DNA of 64,000 nt from Sphingosinicella microcystinivorans (lineage in GTDB: Bacteria; Pseudomonadota; Alphaproteobacteria; Sphingomonadales; Sphingomonadaceae): assembly GCF_027941835.1 (NCBI RefSeq), contig NZ_CP116005.1, positions 186,001 through 250,000 of the forward strand, read 5' to 3'. Below are positions 1 through 7,713 of the stretch, one piece after another. A program made the translations under genes and the position numbers. The stretch's first letter is position 1. Each line of letters starts with the position of its first letter. The notes below the pieces were generated by a model. It was not told where the DNA came from. It ran no database searches and saw nothing but the letters and a program-made list of their open reading frames with translations.

Positions 1-334
1 GGCGGTTCTGCACCTCCATCTGCGCTTCGTTGATGTCGGTGCCGGTGCGGAAGGTGACGTGGATTTCCGCCGTGCCGTTCGAGAGGCTGGTCGACGACAT
101 GTAGAGGAAGCCCTCGACGCCGTTCAGCTGCTGCTCGATGACCTGCGTGACGTTCTGCTCGAGCACCGCGGCATCGGCGCCGGGATAGGTGAGCTGGATC
201 GTCAGCGAGGGCGGCGCGACCGACGGATACTGCTCGACCGGAAGCCCGCGCAGCGCCAGCACGCCCGCAAGCGTGATGCAGAGCGCGAGCACCCACGAGA
301 AGACCGGGCGGTCGATGAAGAAACGCGGGGTCAT
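1..334 (-). CDS. RND efflux pump inner-membrane transporter, N-terminal part (cut by window edge)
   Basis: The first 111 codons of an AcrB/MexB-type (HAE1) RND transporter are present; the rest lies beyond base 1. The start reads MTPRFFIDRPVFSWVLAL, the classic first transmembrane helix of this family. It continues into the porter domain, with the expected LRGLPVEQYPSVAPPSL and PGADAAVLEQNVTQVIEQ stretches. The pump would export drugs or solvents by proton motive force, together with the adaptor just upstream on the same strand. The adaptor stop and this start overlap as ATGA, so the two are translationally coupled. The outer-membrane channel is not in the window. Confidence 0.93.
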   Translation of the reverse strand, partial: MTPRFFIDRPVFSWVLALCITLAGVLALRGLPVEQYPSVAPPSLTIQLTYPGADAAVLEQNVTQVIEQQLNGVEGFLYMSSTSLSNGTAEIHVTFRTGTDINEAQMEVQNR

Positions 335-1488
335 TGGGAGCCGGCAGCCTTCCGGGCGGCCTCTTTCGGCGGGGCGCCCGCGATGCGGACCGGCTGGCCG
401 GGGCGAACGCCCTGAAGGCCGCTCACCACGACGCGGTCGCCCGCGCGCAGCCCGTCCTCGATCACCCAGCTTCCGCCCTGAATCCCGCCGAGCTTCACGA
501 TGCGCGCCTCGGCGACATCCTTGGCGCCGATCACAAACACGCTGCCCCCGGCTTCGGTGACGCTGACCGCGCGCTGCGGCACGAGGATGCCGTTCGCCCG
601 CGTCCCGGCGCCGATCTGCGCGCGCACGAACTGGCCGGGCAGCAGCAGCTGCCTCGGGTTCGGGAACTCGGCGCGCAGCGCGGCCGTGCCCGTCGCCTCG
701 TCGATCGAGAGGTCGAGGAAGTCGATATGGCCGATCTGGTCGTAGGTCGTGCCGTCCTCGAGGATCAGCTTCACGTCCCAGCGGCCGAGCTCCGGGATGT
801 GCAGCTTGCCGCCCGCGATGTCGCGGCGGATCGCCAGCAGGTCGGAGCTCGACTGGGAGAAATTCACGTAGATCGAAGCGATCTGCTCGATCGTGGTGAG
901 CAGCGTGCCCTGCGAGGCGCTGACCAGCGCGCCTTCGGTCACTTGCGCGCGGCCCGCGCGGCCCGCGATCGGCGCGCGCACGGTCGCGTAGCCGAGGCTG
1001 AGCCGCGCCGATTCGACCTGCGCGCGCGCCTGATCGACATCGGCCTGCGCCGTGCCCAGCCGCGCCACGGCCGCGTCGTATTCCTGCTTGCTGATCGCCT
1101 GGTCCGCGATCAGCCCTTCGTAGCGCTGAAGGTCCTGCGCCGCGTTCGCCGAGGTCGCCTGCGCGCGGGCGAGCGCCGCCTGCGCGGCGTTCAGCGCCGC
1201 CGTCATCTCGCGCGGGTCGATGGCGAACAGCGCCTGCCCCGCCTTCACGTCCGTGCCCTCGTCGAACAGGCGGCGCTCGATGATGCCGTCCACGCGCGCG
1301 CGCACCTCCGCCGTGCGGATCGCCTGCACGCGCCCCGGCAGCTCGATCACGTTCGCGATCGGCTGCGGCCGGACCGTGACGACCTCGACCTCGGGCGGCG
1401 GCGGCGCAGGGGGCGCATCGTCCGCGCAGGCTGCAAGCCACACGCAGGCGGCCAGTGCCGCTGCCGCCAGCCATCGGTTGTTACGCAT
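331..1488 (-). CDS. RND efflux periplasmic adaptor lipoprotein (AcrA/MexA family)
   Basis: 385 residues. The N-terminus is a lipoprotein signal ending in a WLAAC lipobox, so the mature protein should be anchored to the inner membrane. The biotinyl-lipoyl half motifs (RVDGIIERRLFDEGTDVKAG near residues 67-86, and the YATVRAPIAGRAGRAQVTEG region) flank an Ala/Gln-rich alpha-hairpin. Beta-barrel and membrane-proximal domains follow. It links the RND pump downstream to an outer-membrane channel. A TetR gene diverges from it across a 126-bp gap that holds a palindromic operator, so repression by that protein is likely. Confidence 0.93.
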   Translation of the reverse strand: MRNNRWLAAAALAACVWLAACADDAPPAPPPPEVEVVTVRPQPIANVIELPGRVQAIRTAEVRARVDGIIERRLFDEGTDVKAGQALFAIDPREMTAALNAAQAALARAQATSANAAQDLQRYEGLIADQAISKQEYDAAVARLGTAQADVDQARAQVESARLSLGYATVRAPIAGRAGRAQVTEGALVSASQGTLLTTIEQIASIYVNFSQSSSDLLAIRRDIAGGKLHIPELGRWDVKLILEDGTTYDQIGHIDFLDLSIDEATGTAALRAEFPNPRQLLLPGQFVRAQIGAGTRANGILVPQRAVSVTEAGGSVFVIGAKDVAEARIVKLGGIQGGSWVIEDGLRAGDRVVVSGLQGVRPGQPVRIAGAPPKEAARKAAGSQ

Positions 1489-1552
1489 GAGAACTCCGTC
1501 GCGGGGAATGGAATCGGGACGCCGTCGGCGCCGATCTTGTCAAGGCGTGTAG

Positions 1553-1568
1553 TGTAACGTACATTACA
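1553..1568. promoter_or_regulatory. Palindromic operator, probable TetR-family binding site
   Basis: The 16-bp inverted repeat TGTAACGTACATTACA has only one mismatched symmetric pair. It lies between the divergent adaptor and TetR genes, 65 bp upstream of the adaptor start. Palindromes of this kind in this position are the usual sites for AcrR/TtgR-type repressors. Binding is inferred. Confidence 0.6.
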
Positions 1569-1614
1569 GGTCAACCACCAAAGACAAGATCAGCATGGGG
1601 AACGCCAGAATAGC

Positions 1615-2268
1615 ATGAACGCAGAGGCAGATCAGCCAGATACGCCGCGCATGACACAGGACGAGCGCCGCACCGTCCGCCGCCAGGCGATCCTCGACGC
1701 CGCGGAGGTGCTGTTCCTCGAACACGGCTACCCGTGCGTCAGCCTCAGCGCGATCGTGCAGCGCTCAGGCGGCTCGCTCGCCACGATCTACCAGATGTTC
1801 GGCAACAAGCAGGGGCTGCTGCGCGCGGTGGTGGACCGCAACACCGACGAAAGCCTCAAAGACCTGGATACGCTGCTGGCAAACGGATTGCCGCCGCGGC
1901 GCATTCTGGAAGAGTTCGCCATAAGCTATCTCGCCTTTGCAACAACGCCGCGCAAGATCGCCTTCATGCGCCTCGTCATCACGGAAAGCCTCACCGATCC
2001 CGACTTCGGCGAGGCCTTCGACCGCGACATGCAGATGAAGTACGTTGCCCGTATCGCAAGCCTCTTCGAGCATTGGAACGCGAACGGCCTTGCACGCATC
2101 GACCGCCCGCGCCAGGCGGCGGAGCTTTATCTCGCCATACTGCTCTGCAATCTGCCGATCCGGTTCATGCTCGGCAGACCGCCGGAGAACACCTCACGCG
2201 AGGACACCATCTGGCGCCTCGCCTGCTTCCTCGATCGCTTCGGCATGGAGGCCGAGGCCTGCGCCTAA
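1615..2268 (+). CDS. TetR/AcrR-family transcriptional regulator of the RND pump
   Basis: 217 residues. The N-terminal helix-turn-helix is clear: RRQAILDAAEVLFLEHGY, then SLSAIVQRSGGSLATIYQMF near residues 42-61. The C-terminal ligand domain resembles the AcrR-type TetR_C_7 group. It is divergent from the RND adaptor and most likely represses the pump and itself through the palindrome at 1553-1568. Starting at the second Met (1651) is possible. The gene overlaps the convergent hydrolase gene by 4 bp. Confidence 0.88.
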   Translation: MNAEADQPDTPRMTQDERRTVRRQAILDAAEVLFLEHGYPCVSLSAIVQRSGGSLATIYQMFGNKQGLLRAVVDRNTDESLKDLDTLLANGLPPRRILEEFAISYLAFATTPRKIAFMRLVITESLTDPDFGEAFDRDMQMKYVARIASLFEHWNANGLARIDRPRQAAELYLAILLCNLPIRFMLGRPPENTSREDTIWRLACFLDRFGMEAEACA

Positions 2269-3308
2269 CGCGCCGGCCCCATCCAGCGGTTGAACCACGC
2301 GACGATGCGCTTCAGCGCGTCGTCGCGCTCGGGTGTCGCGCCCTTCATGAAGACATGGCCGCCGGGGGCCTCGTCGTAGATCTTGGCCTCGTAGGTCTTG
2401 CCGTTCGCCTTCAGCGCGTCGATGAGCCTGCCGGTATGGATCGTGTGCGGCACGATCTTGTCGCCGCTCGTGGCGAGCACCAGCACCGGCGCCTCGATCC
2501 TGTCGACGAAGTTGATCGGCGACACGTTGATGTAGGCGGGCAGGTTCTCGTGCGGGAGCTTGCCCTTGAAGCCGGGGTTGGTCTCGGCGATCTCCTTGCG
2601 GCGATAGTCGGGCTTGTAGGACATGTAGGCCACGAAGTCGGTGAGGCCCACGATGTCCACCGCCGCCTTGAACTGCTTGGGCGCGCGCTCGATGGCGAGC
2701 AGCGTCACCATGCCGCCGCGGCTCTGGCCGAGGATGCCGATGCGGCCGCCGTCGATGTCAGGACGAGTCGCCGCGTAGCGCGCCGCCGCCAGCACGTCGG
2801 CGACATCGGTGTTGCCGTAGTCGTTCTGGTAGATCGCGTCGCCGTAGCCGCGGCTGCCCCGGTATTCCGGGAACAGCACGACATAGCCCGCCTCCACCAC
2901 CGCCTCGATGAGCGGGAACCACGACGGCTCCAGCCGTTCGTGGAAGCCGCCGTGCACCATCACCACGGCAGGGCGGCGCGCGGTCGATGCCTTGACCGGC
3001 GTGAACACGTGCGTCGGGATCAGCTCGCCGTCGCTGTTCACGTACTCCGTCGACAGCCGGATGCGGTCCGAATAGTCGAGCCGGAACTGGGTGAGGATCG
3101 CGAGCTGCTGGTTGACGTAGATCTCCTGCTGGAGATGCTTCAGCAGCGCGGCAGGGTCGTCCGTGCCCGTGTTGGTGAAGCTGTCGAGCGCGCCTTCGCG
3201 CTCATCCGCCGTGCGCGCGAAGCTGTTCGCAGCCCCCTTTCCGGCAGCAGGCGTTTCCGGAGCCGCCGAAGCAGCAAGCGATGCGATGAGAGCAGTAACG
3301 AGCAGCAT
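2265..3308 (-). CDS. Secreted alpha/beta hydrolase, prolyl-oligopeptidase (S9)/dienelactone-hydrolase type
   Basis: 347 residues with an N-terminal signal peptide (MLLVTALIASLAASAAPETP), so it is probably periplasmic. The alpha/beta-hydrolase core shows the oxyanion region MVHGGFHE, the nucleophile elbow GILGQSRGGM, an acid in TSGDKIV and a C-terminal His in GGHVFM. It should cleave an ester or short peptide; the substrate cannot be told. A good Shine-Dalgarno (GGGGG) precedes the ATG. It stands alone between the TetR and dioxygenase genes with no obvious functional link to either. Confidence 0.8.
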   Translation of the reverse strand: MLLVTALIASLAASAAPETPAAGKGAANSFARTADEREGALDSFTNTGTDDPAALLKHLQQEIYVNQQLAILTQFRLDYSDRIRLSTEYVNSDGELIPTHVFTPVKASTARRPAVVMVHGGFHERLEPSWFPLIEAVVEAGYVVLFPEYRGSRGYGDAIYQNDYGNTDVADVLAAARYAATRPDIDGGRIGILGQSRGGMVTLLAIERAPKQFKAAVDIVGLTDFVAYMSYKPDYRRKEIAETNPGFKGKLPHENLPAYINVSPINFVDRIEAPVLVLATSGDKIVPHTIHTGRLIDALKANGKTYEAKIYDEAPGGHVFMKGATPERDDALKRIVAWFNRWMGPAR

Positions 3309-3395
3309 ATTTTCCCCCTTATGCCCCCTATGCCCGCCATAGCTGACGCCACGCTGTCGCGATCCGGATGCCCCAGACCGCGATCGGTTCAGGCT

Positions 3396-4160
3396 CTAGT
3401 GCCGCGTGACCTGCTTGCCGCCGCGCAGGATCGGGATGGCATTGCGGCGCAGATGCCGCGTGCCGGGGTTGAGGATGACCTCGGGCGAATATTGCGCGAG
3501 GTAGATGCGGCGCATGTCAGGCGTCGTGTTGGGACCCGTCGCGTGCAGCACGAGGCTCGAAAAGGCCACGACGCTTCCCGCCGGGACCTCGACCGTGATG
3601 CCTTCCGCACCGCCCGTATCGGCAACGAGATCGTTCGTGCCGGGCTGGCGCACATGCGGAACGATGCCCGCGCGTGCCTCCGGCTTCTGCGAAAAGGGCA
3701 GCAGGCGGACCGTGCCGTTCGCAACCGTCGTATCGTCGAGCGTGCACCAGCAGGTGAGGTAAGGCTTGTGATCCGCCGGGCCGCCGTTCCCCACGACATA
3801 GCCGGAATCCTGATGCCAGCTGAACGCGAGGCCCTTGTCCGGCCCCTTCACGACGAACTGGTCGTAGAAGAAATAGGCCTCGTCGCCGAGCGTCGCCCGG
3901 CAGATTTCCGCCATCGTGTCGCTGAACAGCATGTCGCGCAGCTCCGGCTGCTGGCGCTGGCACTCGCCGGCGAAATAGCGCGTGCCGCGATGCGTGATGC
4001 CGTCGACGTCGACGCCGAGCGCGTCGAGTCGCGCATCTTCCTTTTCGATGATCCTGCCGCATTGCTCGCGGAGCATGTCGAGCATCGGACCTTCGAGGAC
4101 CCGCTCGAAAACCGCGTAGCCTTCCCTCGCGAACTGCTCCCGCTGCGCCGAGAAATCCAT
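3396..4160 (-). CDS. PhyH-type Fe(II)/2-oxoglutarate dioxygenase
   Basis: 254 residues, of the phytanoyl-CoA dioxygenase family. The facial triad is visible: H116 and D118 in SWHQDSGY, H206 in LVLHATGP, and a downstream Arg (R217) fitting 2-oxoglutarate binding. Start 4160 (MDFSAQREQF) is chosen because family members begin just before the FxxxGY segment; an upstream Met at 4217 is less likely. It is divergent from a LysR gene across a 107-bp gap with an inverted repeat, so it is the natural LysR target. Substrate unknown. Given the sulfonate genes on the other side of the regulator, an oxidative step on a sulfonate or side-chain substrate is possible but unproven. Confidence 0.85.
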   Translation of the reverse strand: MDFSAQREQFAREGYAVFERVLEGPMLDMLREQCGRIIEKEDARLDALGVDVDGITHRGTRYFAGECQRQQPELRDMLFSDTMAEICRATLGDEAYFFYDQFVVKGPDKGLAFSWHQDSGYVVGNGGPADHKPYLTCWCTLDDTTVANGTVRLLPFSQKPEARAGIVPHVRQPGTNDLVADTGGAEGITVEVPAGSVVAFSSLVLHATGPNTTPDMRRIYLAQYSPEVILNPGTRHLRRNAIPILRGGKQVTRH

Positions 4161-4222
4161 CACCCACTCTCCCAAGGCCTTGATTCGTTTGAAACGAGAA
4201 TCGCGCGTTTCGCCCATCGTAT

Positions 4223-4239
4223 CCAATCGAATTGATTGG
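4223..4239. promoter_or_regulatory. Inverted repeat in the dioxygenase/LysR divergent region
   Basis: CCAATC and GATTGG are separated by 5 bp, in the 107-bp gap between the divergent PhyH and LysR genes. The position and dyad symmetry suit a LysR-type recognition site. The spacing is shorter than the usual T-N11-A pattern, so this is tentative. Confidence 0.4.
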
Positions 4240-4267
4240 GGAGTCCATACGTGCATACTATGGCCTT

Positions 4268-5188
4268 ATGCGGATGCGTCAGGTCGAGGCCTTCAGGGCG
4301 GTGATGCTGAGCGGCGGGGTGACGGCCGCCTCGGCGATGCTCAACATCAGCCAACCCTCGGTGAGCCGCCTGATCGCCGACCTCGAGCACGCCGTCGGGT
4401 TCAGCCTGTTCGAACGGCGCGCCGGGCGCATATACCCGACCGCGCAGGCGCACATGCTGTTCGACACCGTGCGGCGCAGCTTCGTGGGGCTGGACCTGCT
4501 CGATCAGGCGGCGCGGCGGATTCGCGCGCATCCCGTCGGCACCGTCCGCATCGCGGCGCTGACCGCGATCGCGGCGACCGTGCTGCCGCCGGTGATCGCG
4601 CGCTTCCGGGAACGCCACCCGGACGTGCGCCTCACGGTCGAGGCGCTCGGCCAGCGCGCCATCGAGGACCGCGTGTTCCTGAGCCAGGCCGACCTCGGCA
4701 TCGGCGTCGCCGCACCGCCGCGCGACGGCATTCGCGTGACGCCGCTGGTCTCCGCCGACTATCTCTGCCTGCTGCCCGCAGGCCACCGGCTCGCCGCGAA
4801 GGACAGCATCGCGCTCGCCGATCTGGACGGCGAGGAATTCATCGGCCCGATGCACGAGGCCGACGCGCTCTGGGACGGGATCGACGCGGCGCTCGCGGCC
4901 GCGGGCGTGTCGGTGCGGCGGCGGCTCGAAACGCAGCAGTCGCAGGCGCTCTATGCGTTCGTGGAAGCCGGGCTCGGCGTCGCCATCGCCGAGCCGTTTT
5001 CGGCGCGGCTGTTCACGCGTCTCGGCCTCGTCGTGCGGCCCATCGCGCCGCCAATCGCCTACAGTTTCGTGATGCTGGAACCCGACATCGGCCCGACGCC
5101 GGACATCGTCGCGGGACTGGCCGAAGACATCAGGGCCGCGGCCCGCGCCTGTCTCGATCAGGCCGAGCCTTCCCAAGCCCGCGCATAA
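4268..5188 (+). CDS. LysR-family transcriptional regulator
   Basis: 306 residues. The N-terminal winged helix-turn-helix reads MRQVEAFRAVMLSGGVTAAS, then LNISQPSVSRLIADLE; a periplasmic-binding-protein-like effector domain follows. Start 4268 or 4274 (Met1 or Met3) puts the HTH at the normal place. It diverges from the PhyH dioxygenase and converges on the last gene of the sulfolactate operon, overlapping its 3' end by 31 bp. It could control the dioxygenase, the sulfolactate operon or both. The effector is unknown. Confidence 0.88.
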   Translation: MRMRQVEAFRAVMLSGGVTAASAMLNISQPSVSRLIADLEHAVGFSLFERRAGRIYPTAQAHMLFDTVRRSFVGLDLLDQAARRIRAHPVGTVRIAALTAIAATVLPPVIARFRERHPDVRLTVEALGQRAIEDRVFLSQADLGIGVAAPPRDGIRVTPLVSADYLCLLPAGHRLAAKDSIALADLDGEEFIGPMHEADALWDGIDAALAAAGVSVRRRLETQQSQALYAFVEAGLGVAIAEPFSARLFTRLGLVVRPIAPPIAYSFVMLEPDIGPTPDIVAGLAEDIRAAARACLDQAEPSQARA

Positions 5189-6330
5189 AGCACCGCCATC
5201 TCCGCCTCGCCGGGCACGCGGGGATTGTTCGCGGGGGAACCCGAGGCCAGCGCCTGCGTACACATCAAGGGCACGAGATCGTTCCAGCGCGCTGCGTCGA
5301 TGCCCCATGCGGCCGGTGACGGCACGTCGAGATCGCGGTTGAGCGCGGACAGTTCCCCGAGCAGGCGCGCGACCGCCGACTGGTCCCCCTCCCCGTCCTC
5401 CGCAACGCCCATCGCCCGCGCGCAATCGGCGTAACGGGTCATGGCGGCGGGCGCCGTCCATGCCGTGACGGCGGGCAGCAGCATGGCGTTCGAAAGCCCG
5501 TGCGGCACGTGGAAATGCGCGCCGATCGGGCGGCTCATGCCGTGGACGAGCGCGACCGAGCTGTTCGAGAAGGCGATGCCGCCCTGCATCGCGCCGAGCA
5601 TCATCGCCTCGCGCGCCGGGCGGTCGCCGGGATCGGCGCAGACGCGGCGGATGTTGGGCGCGAGCAGGCGCATCGCCGACAGCGCCATGCCGTCGCTGAA
5701 CGGATTGGCCTTGCGCGACACATAGGCCTCGATCGCGTGGGTGAGCAGATCGATGCCCGTGTCGGCGGTGAGCCGCCGCGGCTTGCCGAGCGTGAGTTCA
5801 TAATCGACGAGCGCCGCGACCGGCAGATAGGCAAGGCCCGCGCAGAGCATCTTCTCGTCGGTTTCGCCATCGGTGACGATCGTGAAGCGCGTCGCCTCGG
5901 AGCCCGTGCCCGCTGTCGTCGGGATCGCGATCACCGGCAGACCCAGCGCATCCTGCACGTGCGGCACCTTGTAGTCGGCCATCGCGCCGCCGTGGACGGC
6001 GAGCATGGCGATCGCCTTGGCGCTGTCGAGCGGGCTGCCGCCGCCGAAGCCGACGACGCAGTCGTGGTCGCCCTCCTTCAGGAAGGCGAGACCCGCCTCG
6101 ATCGAGGCGACGGTCGGGTCCGGCACCGTTTCCGTGAACACGCGCGCGGCGATCCCCGCCGCGCGCAGCCCGTCCAGCAGCCGCTCGACCATGCCCTGCC
6201 CGGCCAGAAACGCATCGGTGACGACGAGCGGCCGCGAGACGCCGAGCGCGCCCAGCACCTCGGCAAGCTGCTGCGAGGCGCCGCCGCCGATCCTGAGAAT
6301 GCGGGGAAGCGCGATGCCGGCAACCGTCAA
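5158..6330 (-). CDS. Iron-containing alcohol dehydrogenase family protein (candidate C3-sulfonate dehydrogenase)
   Basis: 390 residues, group III (Fe-type) alcohol dehydrogenase/maleylacetate reductase family. Visible are GGGSPLDSAKAIAML for NAD binding, PTTAGTGSEATRF, and the metal ligands: D in TGIDLLTHAIEAYVS, then His residues in SVALVHGMSRPIGAHFHVPHG. The start is a TTG at 6330 overlapping the MFS stop (TTGA); no in-frame ATG lies near. It is the last gene of the suyAB-comC-slcC-yeiH-MFS operon. Members of this family interconvert 3-carbon alcohols and aldehydes, so oxidation of dihydroxypropanesulfonate to sulfolactaldehyde, or the reverse, would fit. That assignment is inference from context only. 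Confidence 0.82.
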   Translation of the reverse strand: MTVAGIALPRILRIGGGASQQLAEVLGALGVSRPLVVTDAFLAGQGMVERLLDGLRAAGIAARVFTETVPDPTVASIEAGLAFLKEGDHDCVVGFGGGSPLDSAKAIAMLAVHGGAMADYKVPHVQDALGLPVIAIPTTAGTGSEATRFTIVTDGETDEKMLCAGLAYLPVAALVDYELTLGKPRRLTADTGIDLLTHAIEAYVSRKANPFSDGMALSAMRLLAPNIRRVCADPGDRPAREAMMLGAMQGGIAFSNSSVALVHGMSRPIGAHFHVPHGLSNAMLLPAVTAWTAPAAMTRYADCARAMGVAEDGEGDQSAVARLLGELSALNRDLDVPSPAAWGIDAARWNDLVPLMCTQALASGSPANNPRVPGEAEMAVLYARAWEGSA

Positions 6331-7652
6331 CTGACCATCTCCTCCCGGATCGTGCGCCGGGCCAGCCAGAACAGGCCGGAAGCCACCGCGCCGAACAACG
6401 TGAATATCATCAGCGACCAGCGTACCCCTTCCGCCGCGCCGAGGCCAAGAGGCCCGCTGATGAAATCGCTGATCGCGCCGACGCCGAGCGGGCCGAGGCC
6501 GAGCCCAATGAGATTGATGACGAACAGCAGCACCGCGGTCGCCGTCGCGCGCGTCTGCGGCCGCACGAGCCCTTGCACGGCAGCATAGCCCGGCCCGTAC
6601 CAGAGCGTGTTGAGCGCCGGCGGAAACGCGAGCAGCACGAGCGCAAGCACGGCGGAATCGACCGAGAGGCCGACGATGTAGAAGGGAATCCCCATCAGCG
6701 TCGAGATCGCCGGTATGCCGACATAGTGGCGAAGATCGCGCGCGCCGTAATGGTCCGCGAGCTGGCCGCCGAGCCACGTGCCGATCGCGCCCGTGACGCC
6801 GAGCACGAGGCCGAGCGCGAGGCCGAGGAACCCGGCGACGCCGAGGCCGAATCCCGTGGCGATGGTTTCCAGTTCCGCCGCGTGGTTCCGAAAGAAGAAC
6901 GGCGCGAGGAACGCCGCCGCGCCGTAGCCGATGAACGCCTTGATCGCCGCGCCGAACGCGATCAGCCAGAAGGCGCGCTTGCTGCGGATCTCCGCCATAG
7001 CCTCGGAAAAACTCGGTCCCGCCGCGCGCTTTGCGGCGAGATCGGCGGCGAGCTTCTTTCGCGGCTCCGTGAGCGTCGTCGCCGCAACGATCGCCATCAG
7101 GACGCCGGGCGCGCCCGCGACCAGAAAGGCCGCGCGCCAGCCCCACGCATCGGCGATGAGCCCGCCCATCGCCATGCCGATGAGGCCGCCGATCGGTGTG
7201 CCGAGCGCATAGAAGGCGAGCGCCGAGGCGCGCTTCTCGTGCGGCGTGTAATCGGTGATCAGCGAATGCGCGGGCGGCGTGCAGCCCGCCTCCCCGACGC
7301 CGACGCCGACACGCGCCAGCACGAGCTGCACGAAGTTCTGCGCGAAACCGCAGAGTACGGTGAAACCGCTCCACGCCCCGACCGCACAGGCAATGATGAG
7401 CGGCCGGTTGCCGCGCTCGGCGAGCCGCGCGATCGGGATGCCGAGCACCGTGTAGAACAGCGCGAAGGCAAGGCCGGTCATCACGCCGAGCTGCCAGTCG
7501 GCAAGGCCGAGATCGTGCTTTATCGGCTCGGCGAGAATGGCGATGATCTGCCGGTCGAGGAAATTCAGGATATAGATGACGAGCAGCACCGACAGCGCAT
7601 AGCGCCGATAGCCGGGGGTGACGGCGGGCGCTGCGGTGTTGGCGTCGTTCAT
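6327..7652 (-). CDS. MFS transporter, possible C3-sulfonate transporter
   Basis: 441 residues with about 12 membrane segments. It opens with YALSVLLVIYILNFLDRQII, then GLADWQLGVMTGLAFALFYTVLGIPIARLAERGNR, the loop motif of sphingomonad 'Spinster-like' MFS proteins. Start 7652 is chosen over 7691 because AGGGGAGG lies just upstream. It lies in the sulfolactate operon between the sulfite-exporter-like gene and the Fe-ADH gene, so uptake or export of sulfolactate, dihydroxypropanesulfonate or a related acid is likely. The direction of transport and substrate are not shown by the sequence. Confidence 0.85.
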   Translation of the reverse strand: MNDANTAAPAVTPGYRRYALSVLLVIYILNFLDRQIIAILAEPIKHDLGLADWQLGVMTGLAFALFYTVLGIPIARLAERGNRPLIIACAVGAWSGFTVLCGFAQNFVQLVLARVGVGVGEAGCTPPAHSLITDYTPHEKRASALAFYALGTPIGGLIGMAMGGLIADAWGWRAAFLVAGAPGVLMAIVAATTLTEPRKKLAADLAAKRAAGPSFSEAMAEIRSKRAFWLIAFGAAIKAFIGYGAAAFLAPFFFRNHAAELETIATGFGLGVAGFLGLALGLVLGVTGAIGTWLGGQLADHYGARDLRHYVGIPAISTLMGIPFYIVGLSVDSAVLALVLLAFPPALNTLWYGPGYAAVQGLVRPQTRATATAVLLFVINLIGLGLGPLGVGAISDFISGPLGLGAAEGVRWSLMIFTLFGAVASGLFWLARRTIREEMVS

Positions 7653-7713
7653 TCCATCCTCCCCTGCGGGACGTCGCATGTTCTGCCGCACGCGCTGCCC
7701 GGTATCCCGAAAG

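Noticed and set aside
1734-4235. An open frame of 833 codons on the plus strand
   Set aside because: It runs antisense to the hydrolase and dioxygenase genes and through TetR in another frame. It is Arg/Ala/His-rich with no domain, a typical shadow in GC-rich DNA.
5158-7374. A 738-codon minus-strand frame suggesting a fusion upstream of the Fe-type alcohol dehydrogenase
   Set aside because: The part beyond 6330 is the wrong frame of the MFS gene; only 5158-6330 resembles a protein family.
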